Under the pieces are notes generated by a model. That model was not told the origin of the DNA and searched no databases. It worked only from the letters and a program-made list of their open reading frames with translations. A stretch of DNA of 11,774 nt. It comes from CAYHPY01 sp964358485 (GTDB lineage Bacteria; Elusimicrobiota; Elusimicrobia; UBA1565; UBA9628). The position numbers were made by a program, and so were the translations under genes. The stretch covers positions 1 through 11,774 of the forward strand of contig CAYHPY010000111.1 of the NCBI GenBank assembly GCA_964358485.1, in the 5' to 3' direction. Shown piece by piece: positions 5,835 to 11,774 of this stretch. How positions within the stretch are numbered: the stretch's first letter is position 1; the number at the start of each line of letters is the position of its first letter.

Positions 5835-6748
5835 GACCGGGTCGGGGTGGAGGGGCCGTGGTCGTGGCCGTCGTCGGGGGAGTGGTTGTGGTCGCCCTCC
5901 CCATAGCCCAGCTTGAGCACCAGCTCCCGCAGCTTCTTTTCATCGCCGCCGGTCTCGGCCACGTCGGCCAGGTGGTTCATGTAGGCCAGGACCCGCCCGC
6001 GCATGGCCGAGGGAAGGATTTCCTGCTCGGCCATGAGCTTGGTCCTCAGGAAGGCCAGGCGCTCGCCGTAGGGATCGATCACGGAAAGCCATTGATACTG
6101 GGTTTTGAACGCGGCCACTTCCCCGTCGATCACGGCCTTGGGGCTGAGCTTGCCGCGCTGGTGGTCCCGGGTGTGGCCGGCCTCGTGCGCCACGGTGGCG
6201 TAGGCGAAGGCGTCGCCGGCTTCGGCGGCGACCGCCTTGAGAAAAGTGTTGAGCTTGATGACGCCCAGGGCCATTTTGGTGGAGAAATACTCGTAGACTC
6301 CCATCTGGGAGGCGCCCATCTCCCCGGAGCGGTCAAAATCCATTTTCCGGGCCGAGTTCATGGTCCGGGCGTAGCCCTGGGCCTCCAGAAGCTCGGGCGC
6401 GGGCACGGTCTTGTTGTAATAGGTCAGGCGCTTGTCGGCGGTTTCAACGAGGCGGGCCACCGAGGTCTCGGTCTGCTCGGGGGCGGGCTCGAAGTCCCAG
6501 CCCCGGAACTTCTTCTCCACCTTGATCACGGTGCCGGGGATTTTTCCGAAGAAATCGTGAGCCAGGGCCGCCACGTCCTCGTCGCCGTACATGGGGGTGG
6601 CGACCGCGTCCCGGAGCTCGTCGGCCTTGACCCCGACTTCCTGGGTCTGGCCGGCGTCGTCGCGGATGCCCACGGAGGTCTTGATCTCGCCGGCGCAAAC
6701 GGGGCCCGCGGCGAGGCTTAGAACCAGGAGTCCGGCCAAACCCTTCAT
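5831..6748 (-). CDS. Secreted HExxH metallopeptidase-like protein with His-rich C-terminal tail
   Basis: Probably an exported zinc-dependent peptidase or a metal-binding relative; the precise family is not recognised. The 305-residue product has a signal peptide (residues 1-19, cleavage near VCA|GE). There is no lipobox despite the Cys. The core motif is VAHEAGH with H188, E189 and H192, followed 18 residues later by DGE (E210). E210 is well placed as a third, gluzincin-like ligand. The N-terminal half (20-180) is mixed alpha/beta with no known domain that I can name. The C-terminus (286-298) is a flexible tail carrying H287, H289, H295 and H297 among Asp residues, like the metal-sequestering tails of zinc transport proteins. 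A perfect TATAAT lies 6 bases before the ATG and no Shine-Dalgarno is present. It is the first gene of the minus-strand run that continues into the ABC importer. It could supply, mobilise or sense zinc, or be a zinc-regulated protease; an assembly role for the barrel is also possible. Confidence 0.75.
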   Translation of the reverse strand: MKGLAGLLVLSLAAGPVCAGEIKTSVGIRDDAGQTQEVGVKADELRDAVATPMYGDEDVAALAHDFFGKIPGTVIKVEKKFRGWDFEPAPEQTETSVARLVETADKRLTYYNKTVPAPELLEAQGYARTMNSARKMDFDRSGEMGASQMGVYEYFSTKMALGVIKLNTFLKAVAAEAGDAFAYATVAHEAGHTRDHQRGKLSPKAVIDGEVAAFKTQYQWLSVIDPYGERLAFLRTKLMAEQEILPSAMRGRVLAYMNHLADVAETGGDEKKLRELVLKLGYGEGDHNHSPDDGHDHGPSTPTRS

Positions 6749-6754
6749 GCCTTA

Positions 6755-6760
6755 ATTATA
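6755..6760 (-). promoter_or_regulatory. -10 element of the metal-cluster promoter
   Basis: Perfect TATAAT on the minus strand, 6 bases before the ATG at 6748. No convincing -35 is found at 16-18 bases upstream. If used, transcription begins at the start codon. The bases that follow (TAAGG) repeat those after the -10 of the 1025 gene. Confidence 0.5.
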
Positions 6761-6853
6761 GACGGGAGCGGGCGGGGAAACATGGGACCGAGGGCCCAGG
6801 AGGGGGTGGGCCTAAAGGCCTATGAGTTAGGATTTTCAAGGTCGCGAAATTGC

Positions 6854-6859
6854 TAGGAT
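6854..6859 (+). promoter_or_regulatory. -10-like element of the zinc-ribbon gene
   Basis: TAGGAT lies 7 bases before the ATG at 6867 and there is no Shine-Dalgarno between them. The same hexamer occurs 6 bases before the NfeD-family gene at 10307. The -35 region is poor. Confidence 0.35.
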
Positions 6860-6866
6860 TGCGTCC

Positions 6867-7520
6867 ATGAAGTGCCCCGCCTGCCCATCCTCCGAATTGC
6901 GCCCCTTGAAGCTTCGGGCGGACCTTGAGGCGGAGGTCTGCGGGGCCTGCAACGGGGCCTGGCTGGACCGCTCCGAGATCTACCAGTTCGTCAAAAATAC
7001 CGCCCGGTTGCAGGAGGAATTAGCCGCGGCCTATGGAACGGCCAAGCCCTCCTCCCGGCCTTGCCCGCGCTGCGGCCGGGGCTTGGCCGAGGTGAGAGTG
7101 GCCTCCGCCGAAGTTTCCTTCGAGGCCTGTCCCGGCTGCGAGGGCAACTGGTTCGACGCGGAGGAGATCGCCTGCCTGCGTTCGGCGGTGGACCACCCGC
7201 GCCCCCTGGCGGCGGCGCCCGCTTCGCGGCCGGCCGAAAAGGCGGCTCCGAAAGAATCCCCTTCCCAGCCCAAGGACGCTTTCAGGGCGAAGGAGTCCCT
7301 AGGGCCGTCTCCCGCGACCTTCAGCGTCACCAACCCGCCCGAGACCGGGACCTTCATCGCGCTCCTGCTCGGGGGCTGCGGGGTGTTGGCCTTCGCGGCC
7401 GGGTGGGCGCTCTACTTTTTCTCCCCGGGATCGGTCCGGGCCCAGGACCTTTGGATCGCGGGCGGGATTTTCGCCGGGGTGACGGTCGTCGCCTATCTGG
7501 GCCTTTCGTTTAAAAAATAA
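6867..7520 (+). CDS. Double TFIIB-like zinc-ribbon protein with C-terminal membrane hairpin
   Basis: Role unknown, but the domains are clear. Two zf-TFIIB type zinc ribbons are present. The first has C3-x2-C6 and C25-x2-C28 followed by NGAWLDRSEI; the second has C66-x2-C69 and C88-x2-C91 followed by EGNWFDAEEI. The G-x-W-[LF]-D after the last Cys pair is the family hallmark. Each ribbon should hold one structural zinc ion. Residues ~108-160 are an Ala/Pro/Lys-rich linker. Two hydrophobic segments (161-184 and 195-213) then form a membrane hairpin ending in FKK, so the ribbons probably face the cytoplasm. The gene is divergent from the metal cluster across 118 bases and ends in an 11-base overlap with the opposite-strand 468-residue gene. 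Divergence from a metal-uptake cluster makes shared regulation possible, but such ribbon proteins are common in other settings, so a metal role is only inferred. Confidence 0.85.
   Translation: MKCPACPSSELRPLKLRADLEAEVCGACNGAWLDRSEIYQFVKNTARLQEELAAAYGTAKPSSRPCPRCGRGLAEVRVASAEVSFEACPGCEGNWFDAEEIACLRSAVDHPRPLAAAPASRPAEKAAPKESPSQPKDAFRAKESLGPSPATFSVTNPPETGTFIALLLGGCGVLAFAAGWALYFFSPGSVRAQDLWIAGGIFAGVTVVAYLGLSFKK
7510..7520. other. Eleven-base overlap of convergent gene ends
   Basis: The plus-strand zinc-ribbon gene ends with TAA at 7518-7520, and the minus-strand 468-residue gene ends with TAA at 7512-7510, so the two coding ends overlap tail to tail. The shared stretch is an A/T run (TTTAAAAAATAA). 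No hairpin precedes it on either side, so I see no intrinsic terminator separating the two transcripts. Confidence 0.8.
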
Positions 7521-8916
7521 GAAGCCAGGTCAGGCCGAGGCTGGCGGCCAGGAGCGCGATCCCGGTCCAATCCGAGGCCCTCAATCCCCGGGCGGAGGCC
7601 TCGTAAACGGTCGGAAGAGACTTGGCCTCCTCGCGCACTCTTTGCAAGGCCGATTTTACCAGGTCGTCATGGACCACCCCGGCTTGGGAGAGGCTCAGGG
7701 TAAAGGAATCGTCCGCGATCCTCCCCTCGGCGGGAAGGTCCGGGATCTGCAGCTCGGCGGCAAGCGCGCCGAGCTTGTAGAGCTTGACCCGCCCCTCCCG
7801 GGCGCCTTCCTCCCAAGGGACCAGGACGCAGGCCGGCAGATTCTTCCAAAGGAACCGGCGGATGGTCCGGCCGTTGTCCGCCGGCAGGTGCGAGACCCTG
7901 ATTTTCTCGATCATCAAGTTGGCGTCGGCGGGCCCCCACCCCTCCCGGGCCTTGGATAGGATGGACGCGGCGCGGCGGCCGGCGGTAAGTCCGGCCCAGC
8001 GCACCCTCGCGACGGTGCTCCAGTCGGGCGGGGAGTTGAGCTCTCGGAGGGAGGCCTCCGGATCGTTGATGATGAGTCTCGGCGCCTCCGGGCCCCGGCC
8101 CGCGTAGACCGCGATTTGGGCGGGCCCGGTCCTCAGGGCCCCCAGAAGTCCCATGGCGAAATGTCGGGCGCGCTCCCCTGTTTCGCCCTCGGCGGAAAAG
8201 ATGGCCTCGTAGGGCTCCGCCAGCTCTTCCCGAGTGAAGGGGGCGCCGTCGAAGCGCATTTCGATTCCCCCCGGGATTTCAAGCAACTGAAGGTCCTTGG
8301 CGCCGGAAGCGACCGCGCATCGGATCCAGGGGAGCAGGAAGGCGTCGGGATCCACAAGCTGGAATTGCTGGAGTTTCTGGAGGGCCCGGGTGCGGTCCAC
8401 CTTGAAGGAGCCGGTCGCCAGAAGTTTGGGGCCGTCGAGCTTCTCATCAAGGTCCGGCCGCGGCGGGAGCTGGGGCAGGGGGGCGTGGTGGTCCAGGTCG
8501 GGGAGGGGCCCCGCCGCGGGGGCGGGCGTCAGGAATTTCAGGAGATCGTCCCAAAGAGGCTTGGCGATCGGAAACAAAGCTCCCGCCTCGGCCAGGGCCA
8601 GGGCCAGGTAGGCGCCCAAGACCTTGTCCGGGTGCAGGGTGCTGGCTGAGACGCAGTGTGCGCCGAGGAAGGGAGCGAGCAGGACTCCCCCGAAGAGGGC
8701 GTAGCGCGCGGCTCCGGTCGGGGGCGATTCGAGGGACATTCCCAAGGCGGAGGCTCCGACGGTCAAATAGAGGAAGCCCAGTATCCCGAACAGCAAGGAA
8801 TCCCCGCCGCTGACCGGGCGGGAAAACGCCCAAACCACGAACGCCGCCCCGGCCCCCGCCAGGGCCAAGCCATAGAGGATGGTCGGCTTGTCGAGCGGCT
8901 GTTTCGACGGGGGCAT
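7510..8916 (-). CDS. Membrane protein with degenerate GHKL-like domain, in the NfeD/paraslipin operon
   Basis: Family not recognised. The 468-residue product has four N-terminal hydrophobic segments (~13-31, 40-60, 70-90, 97-118), then a Pro-rich linker (130-155), a large soluble region (160-440) and a last membrane segment (450-468). Residues 189-275 follow the order of a GHKL (HSP90/histidine kinase) ATPase: a helix LLPWIRCAVASGAKD where the Asn-bearing N-box would be, GGIEMRFDGAPFTREELAEPYEAIF resembling the D-x-G-x-G Bergerat loop and the helix after it (split here as GGIEMRFDGAPF and TREELAEPYEAIF), and RHFAMGLLGAL resembling the later glycine box. The catalytic Glu and Asn of the N-box and the second Gly are missing, so ATP hydrolysis is unlikely. 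It starts 13 bases after the paraslipin stop codon, without a clear Shine-Dalgarno, and is the last gene of that operon. It may be a structural or signalling partner of the membrane microdomain. The GHKL reading is an inference from pattern only. Confidence 0.75.
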   Translation of the reverse strand: MPPSKQPLDKPTILYGLALAGAGAAFVVWAFSRPVSGGDSLLFGILGFLYLTVGASALGMSLESPPTGAARYALFGGVLLAPFLGAHCVSASTLHPDKVLGAYLALALAEAGALFPIAKPLWDDLLKFLTPAPAAGPLPDLDHHAPLPQLPPRPDLDEKLDGPKLLATGSFKVDRTRALQKLQQFQLVDPDAFLLPWIRCAVASGAKDLQLLEIPGGIEMRFDGAPFTREELAEPYEAIFSAEGETGERARHFAMGLLGALRTGPAQIAVYAGRGPEAPRLIINDPEASLRELNSPPDWSTVARVRWAGLTAGRRAASILSKAREGWGPADANLMIEKIRVSHLPADNGRTIRRFLWKNLPACVLVPWEEGAREGRVKLYKLGALAAELQIPDLPAEGRIADDSFTLSLSQAGVVHDDLVKSALQRVREEAKSLPTVYEASARGLRASDWTGIALLAASLGLTWLLIF

Positions 8917-8929
8917 GCCGCCGTCGCCG

Positions 8930-9856
8930 TCAGTTCTTCTGCGGGTCTTTGCGCTGAACCACGGCCATCGCCGTGGCGATGAGACCCGCGACGTCGGCCA
9001 TGTTGGCCGGCAGGATCAAGGTGTTGGAGGCCTTGGCCAGGGAGCCGAACTGCTGGATGTACTGCTCGGCCACCCGGAGCTGGACGGCTTCCATGCCGCT
9101 CTTGCTCTCCATGGCGCTGGCGACCTTCTTGATGCCTTCGGCTGTGGCGGTGGCGACCGCCAGGATGGCGGCGGCTTGGCCCTCGGCCTCGTTGATGGAC
9201 TGCTGTTTGCGGGCTTCCGACTGCTTGATGACCTGCTGCTTGTGGCCTTCCGCGGAGTTGATGGCGGCGTCGCGCTCGCCTTCCGAGGTCAAAATGACGG
9301 CGCGCTTTTCCCGCTCGGCGCGCATCTGCTTTTCCATGGCCGCGATGACGTCCTGGGGCGGGGTGATGTTCTTGATCTCGTAGCGCAGGACCTTGATGCC
9401 CCAGGGCTCGGAGGCTTTGTCGAGCTCGGCCACGAGCGCGATGTTGACGTGGGTGCGCTCCTCGAAGGTCTTGTCCAGGTCGATCTTTCCGATCTCGCTG
9501 CGCAGGGCCGTCTGGGCGAGCTGGGTGATGGCGAACACCGGGTCCTGCACGCCGTAGGTGGCGCGTTCGGGGTTGATCACCTTCATGTAGATGATCCCGT
9601 CCACATGCACCGTGACGTTGTCCCGGGTGATGCAGACCTGCTCGGGGATGTCGTAGGCCTGTTCCTTGAGGGAAACCCGCTGGCGGATGCTGTCCATGAA
9701 GGGGATCAGGATGTGAAAGCCCGCCTCCAGAGTGCCGGTGTAGCGCCCCAGGCGCTCCACCACGCAGGCGGTCTGCTGGGGAACCAGGATGGCGGTTTTA
9801 GAGATGACGATCATCACGAATACGGCGAAAATCAAAAAGACCATCAGGATTCCCAT
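8930..9856 (-). CDS. qmcA: Paraslipin, SPFH/stomatin-family membrane protein (QmcA-like)
   Basis: Membrane scaffold of the stomatin/prohibitin/flotillin (SPFH) family, thought to organise membrane microdomains and to influence membrane proteases. The 308-residue product has an N-terminal membrane anchor (residues 1-22) and then the paraslipin start VPQQTACVVERLGRY. The SPFH core runs to ~180 with family motifs LEAGFHILIPF, ALRSEIGKIDLDKTFEER and EPWGIKVLRYEIKNI. A charged coiled coil (185-250) with repeated AEG/SEA units follows (SAEGHKQQVIKQSEARKQQ). The C-terminal region ASNTLILPANMADVAGLI is also typical. TAGGAGA gives a Shine-Dalgarno 8 bases before the ATG. The gene follows the NfeD-family gene by 10 bases, the same pairing as E. 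coli ybbJ-qmcA. Length is normal. Confidence 0.95.
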   Translation of the reverse strand: MGILMVFLIFAVFVMIVISKTAILVPQQTACVVERLGRYTGTLEAGFHILIPFMDSIRQRVSLKEQAYDIPEQVCITRDNVTVHVDGIIYMKVINPERATYGVQDPVFAITQLAQTALRSEIGKIDLDKTFEERTHVNIALVAELDKASEPWGIKVLRYEIKNITPPQDVIAAMEKQMRAEREKRAVILTSEGERDAAINSAEGHKQQVIKQSEARKQQSINEAEGQAAAILAVATATAEGIKKVASAMESKSGMEAVQLRVAEQYIQQFGSLAKASNTLILPANMADVAGLIATAMAVVQRKDPQKN

Positions 9857-9866
9857 GGCGTGTCTC

Positions 9867-10307
9867 CTATTGTTGTTCGGGTTCGACGATGAGGGTCAGG
9901 CCCTCGACGGTTTTGATCTTGCAGCGCTGTCCCTTCTTGAGGGCGGCTCCGCCCGCGTGGCGGACCGACCAGGTGGTGCCGCGGTGTTCGGCTTTTCCGG
10001 TCGCGCCGGGGGCCAGGTCCTCGGTCAGGATCGCCGTGCCGCCCGCCAGGTCGCCCATCTTGTCGGCCAGGGCCGGGTTGGGCTGGAAGCGCTGGACCAG
10101 GCGTTTGCGGAAAAGGAGAAGCGAGATGATCGAAAGGGCGGAAAAAAGCGCCCACTGGACCCAAGGGGGGCCGGCGGCTCCCGCGGCCGACAAACCCCCG
10201 ATGATCAGGGCGGCGGCGGCGAAAAAGATCATGAAAAAGCCGCCCGGGGTGAAAAGCTCCCCGGCCAGCAAGCCCATTCCCACCAGCAGCCAAACCCACC
10301 AAGTCAT
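9867..10307 (-). CDS. nfeD: NfeD-family membrane protein (short form, YbbJ-like)
   Basis: Small membrane partner of the paraslipin encoded immediately downstream. The 146-residue product has three hydrophobic segments (~4-18, 23-44, 50-66). A C-terminal soluble domain (~85-143) of short beta strands matches the OB-fold of NfeD proteins (GGTAILTEDLAPGATGKAEH, then TWSVRH, KKGQRCKI and GLTLIVEPE). It lacks the ClpP-like serine protease domain of long NfeD proteins, so it is the short, non-proteolytic form. The first helix begins MTWWVWLLVGMGLLAGELFTPG, split across the E-x-F-x-P-G turn that is conserved in the family. No Shine-Dalgarno precedes the ATG; a TAGGAT hexamer ends 6 bases before it, which suggests a leaderless first gene. 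It heads the three-gene minus-strand operon and lies downstream of the palindromic element that ends carB. Confidence 0.92.
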   Translation of the reverse strand: MTWWVWLLVGMGLLAGELFTPGGFFMIFFAAAALIIGGLSAAGAAGPPWVQWALFSALSIISLLLFRKRLVQRFQPNPALADKMGDLAGGTAILTEDLAPGATGKAEHRGTTWSVRHAGGAALKKGQRCKIKTVEGLTLIVEPEQQ

Positions 10308-10313
10308 GCGCCC

Positions 10314-10319
10314 ATCCTA
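10314..10319 (-). promoter_or_regulatory. -10-like element of the nfeD operon
   Basis: TAGGAT on the minus strand lies 6 bases before the ATG at 10307, preceded by an AT-rich stretch (TTAATTTATTG). No -35 matches well. The position repeats the leaderless pattern seen at the other first genes in this window. Confidence 0.35.
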
Positions 10320-10336
10320 CAATAAATTAACCGATC

Positions 10337-10442
10337 GGTGCCGGTGGTTGACTTGCTGAACTTGCTTGACTTGTTGACCCGGCGCCGACGAGGGGATTTC
10401 ATCCGGAAGTCAACTAAGTCAAGCAAGTCAACCACCGGCACC
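10337..10442. repeat. 106-base imperfect inverted repeat with 9-base units (miniature palindromic element)
   Basis: The outer 21 bases are perfectly complementary: 10337-10357, beginning GGTGCCGGTGG, pairs with 10422-10442. Pairing continues inward with small gaps to CCGG at 10379-10382 and 10403-10406. Read from the minus strand on the left and the plus strand on the right, each arm holds three tandem 9-base units close to AAGTCAASC. On the right they are AAGTCAACT, AAGTCAAGC and AAGTCAACC; on the left AAGTCAAGC, AAGTTCAGC and AAGTCAACC. The left arm has one extra 9-base unit relative to the pairing of the right arm. No target-site duplication is visible and there is no transposase gene. The right arm contains the carB stop codon (TGA, 10430-10428) and its last four codons. 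It could fold into a large hairpin in the carB 3' end, but no U-run follows. Confidence 0.85.
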
Positions 10443-11774
10443 AAGGGTTTTGGGGCGGCGGCGGTAGTATTCCTGGAGGGGCTTGACCGTGAGGCTGGCT
10501 TCGCGCATGACGGCGATGGCGTGGACGGCGGCCATGCCGCTGTGGATGTTGGTGATGCAGGGGATGTTGAGCTCCAGGGCCGTGCGGCGGATGGCGAAGC
10601 CGTCGGCCTTGGCGCGTTTGCCCGAGGGGGTGTTGATGATCAGGCTCAGGGTCTTCTGCTTGAGCAGGTCGGTGACGTCCGGCTTTCCCTCGCCGATCTT
10701 GGCCACGCGGTCGGCTTCCAGGCCGTGGCGCGCCAGGAAATCGTGGGTGCTGCGGGTGGCCACCAAGGTAAATCCCATCTGCTTGAGGGCGCGCGCCATC
10801 TGGAGGATTTCCGGCTTGTCCTCGTCCCGGACGCTGATGAAAACCGAGCCTGAGTTGGGCAGGATCATCCCGGCGGCCAGCTGGCTCTTGGCGAAGGAGC
10901 GGGGAAAATCCGCGTCGATGCCCATGACTTCCCCGGTGGATTTCATCTCCGGGCCGAGTTTCGGGTCCACGCCGGGGAATTTTATGAACGGAAACACGGC
11001 TTCCTTGGTGGCGGTGTAGGGCGGGTCCACGGGCGAGGCCGCCAGCGCCTTGGAAGACATCATCGAGCGCAGGCTCTTGCCCATCATGACCGAGGTCGCC
11101 ATGCGGGCGACGGGCACTCCGGTGGCCTTGCTCACGAAGGGCACGGTCCGGGACGCCCGGGGGTTGGCTTCCAGGACGAAGACGACCCCGTCCTTGACCG
11201 CGAATTGGATGTTGACCAGGCCCTTGACCTTGAGGGCCACGGCCATGCGGCGGGTGTGGGCCTTGAGGCGCTCCAGGACCGCCGCCGACAGGGAGTGGGG
11301 GGGGAGGGTGCAGGCCGAATCCCCGGAATGGATTCCGGCTTCCTCGATGTGCTCCATGATCCCGGTGATGAAGACGTCCTTGCCGTCGCAGATGGCGTCC
11401 ACGTCCACTTCGGTGGCGTCGGCCAGGAATCGGTCGATGAGCAGGGAGGGGTGGGCCTTGGATTTGACCGCCCGCTCGACATACGCCTTCAGGGTTTCCT
11501 CGTCGTAGACGATTTCCATGGCGCGTCCGCCCAGAACGTAGCTCGGGCGGACCATGACCGGGTAGCCGATCTTGCGCGCGATCCGGGCGGCCTCCGCCAC
11601 GCTGGAGGCGATCCCGTTGGGGGGGACCGGGATCTGCAGGCGCTTGAGCAGGGCCCCGAAGACTTTCCGGTCCTCGGCGGCGTTGATGGAGGCGGGCTGG
11701 GTCCCGAGGATCTTGATCCCGGCCTTGGCCAAGGGGAGGGTGAGGTTCAGGGGGGTCTGGCCGCCGAATTGGAC
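10428..11774 (-). CDS. carB: Carbamoyl-phosphate synthase large subunit (partial, C-terminal 448 residues)
   Basis: CarB makes carbamoyl phosphate from bicarbonate, ammonia (from the CarA glutaminase) and two ATP, feeding pyrimidine and arginine synthesis in the cytoplasm. The window holds the second ATP-grasp half and the regulatory MGS-like domain. The start and about 630 N-terminal residues (by comparison with E. coli, ~1073 aa) lie beyond the right edge. The visible part begins VQFGGQTPLNL. ATP-grasp features include VRPSYVLGGRAMEIVYDE (75-92), EVDVDAICDG, EHIEEAGIHSGDSAC (141-155) and the metal/ATP loop EANPRASRTVPFV (202-214). GVDPKLGPEMKSTGEVMG links to the MGS domain (~311-448), which senses effectors such as UMP or ornithine in relatives. 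After the normal end LTVKPLQEYYRRR the protein gains a short tail, PKTLGAGG, whose last residues and stop are encoded by the inverted repeat. Any Met or TTG inside the visible frame is internal, not the true start. Confidence 0.97.
   Translation of the reverse strand, partial: VQFGGQTPLNLTLPLAKAGIKILGTQPASINAAEDRKVFGALLKRLQIPVPPNGIASSVAEAARIARKIGYPVMVRPSYVLGGRAMEIVYDEETLKAYVERAVKSKAHPSLLIDRFLADATEVDVDAICDGKDVFITGIMEHIEEAGIHSGDSACTLPPHSLSAAVLERLKAHTRRMAVALKVKGLVNIQFAVKDGVVFVLEANPRASRTVPFVSKATGVPVARMATSVMMGKSLRSMMSSKALAASPVDPPYTATKEAVFPFIKFPGVDPKLGPEMKSTGEVMGIDADFPRSFAKSQLAAGMILPNSGSVFISVRDEDKPEILQMARALKQMGFTLVATRSTHDFLARHGLEADRVAKIGEGKPDVTDLLKQKTLSLIINTPSGKRAKADGFAIRRTALELNIPCITNIHSGMAAVHAIAVMREASLTVKPLQEYYRRRPKTLGAGG

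Noticed and set aside
5816..6721. 301-codon plus-strand frame opposite the HExxH gene
   Set aside because: Gly/His/Val-rich composition typical of antisense GC-rich DNA. The minus strand has the signal peptide, HEAGH motif and -10 element.
6809..6820. GGCCT-AA-AGGCC inverted repeat between the divergent genes
   Set aside because: Only five base pairs and made of common GC text; no promoter element overlaps it, so an operator call is not supported.
8879..9892. 337-codon plus-strand frame opposite qmcA
   Set aside because: The minus strand encodes an unmistakable paraslipin with its Shine-Dalgarno; this frame is its Gly/Asp/Leu-rich shadow.
10337..10442. The 9-base units read as a CRISPR-like array or intrinsic terminator
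   Set aside because: Units are contiguous without spacers, so it is not CRISPR. No U-run follows the hairpin on the carB strand, so a standard terminator is not supported.

Overview
The window is GC-rich, densely coding bacterial DNA from a Gram-negative organism: it encodes an outer-membrane beta-barrel and several exported proteins. I cannot assign a phylum. I see no mobile-element genes, tRNA, rRNA or CRISPR. Genes are packed with short gaps or small overlaps, and no stretch over about 120 bases lacks a gene. Two kinds of gene start coexist. Genes inside operons, and the 1122 gene, carry a Shine-Dalgarno sequence. Genes that probably begin a transcript often have a -10-like hexamer only 6-8 bases before the ATG and no Shine-Dalgarno, which suggests leaderless mRNAs.

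Layout, left to right. (1) 1-1025, minus strand: a five-segment membrane protein followed by an anchored protein with a Pro/Gly/Glu-rich tail that runs off the left edge. (2) 1122-1619, plus strand: a secreted, very basic protein built of seven-residue repeats. (3) 1626-6748, minus strand: a compact metal-handling cluster of six genes. In transcription order these are a secreted HExxH protein with a His-rich tail, a small exported His/Cys protein, an outer-membrane barrel, a ZnuA-type metal-binding protein, a ZnuC-type ATPase and a ZnuB-type permease. (4) 6867-7520, plus strand: a protein with two TFIIB-like zinc ribbons and a membrane hairpin, divergent from the metal cluster. (5) 7510-10307, minus strand: an NfeD-family protein, a paraslipin (QmcA type), and a 468-residue membrane protein whose cytoplasmic domain looks like a decayed GHKL ATPase fold. 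(6) 10337-10442: a 106-base imperfect inverted repeat whose arms are made of 9-base units and which supplies the stop codon of carB. (7) 10428-11774, minus strand: the C-terminal 448 residues of carbamoyl-phosphate synthase large subunit.

How the genes may work together: the metal cluster holds parts for every compartment of a Gram-negative importer, namely an outer-membrane barrel, a periplasmic receptor, an inner-membrane ABC transporter, and two exported proteins with candidate metal ligands. Zinc is the most likely substrate, but manganese or iron cannot be excluded from sequence alone. The NfeD/paraslipin pair is a classic membrane-microdomain module, and its third gene is probably a partner. 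The most unusual items are the two exported proteins in the metal cluster, the degenerate GHKL-like partner of the paraslipin, the palindromic repeat fused to the end of carB, and the repeated leaderless-promoter pattern.
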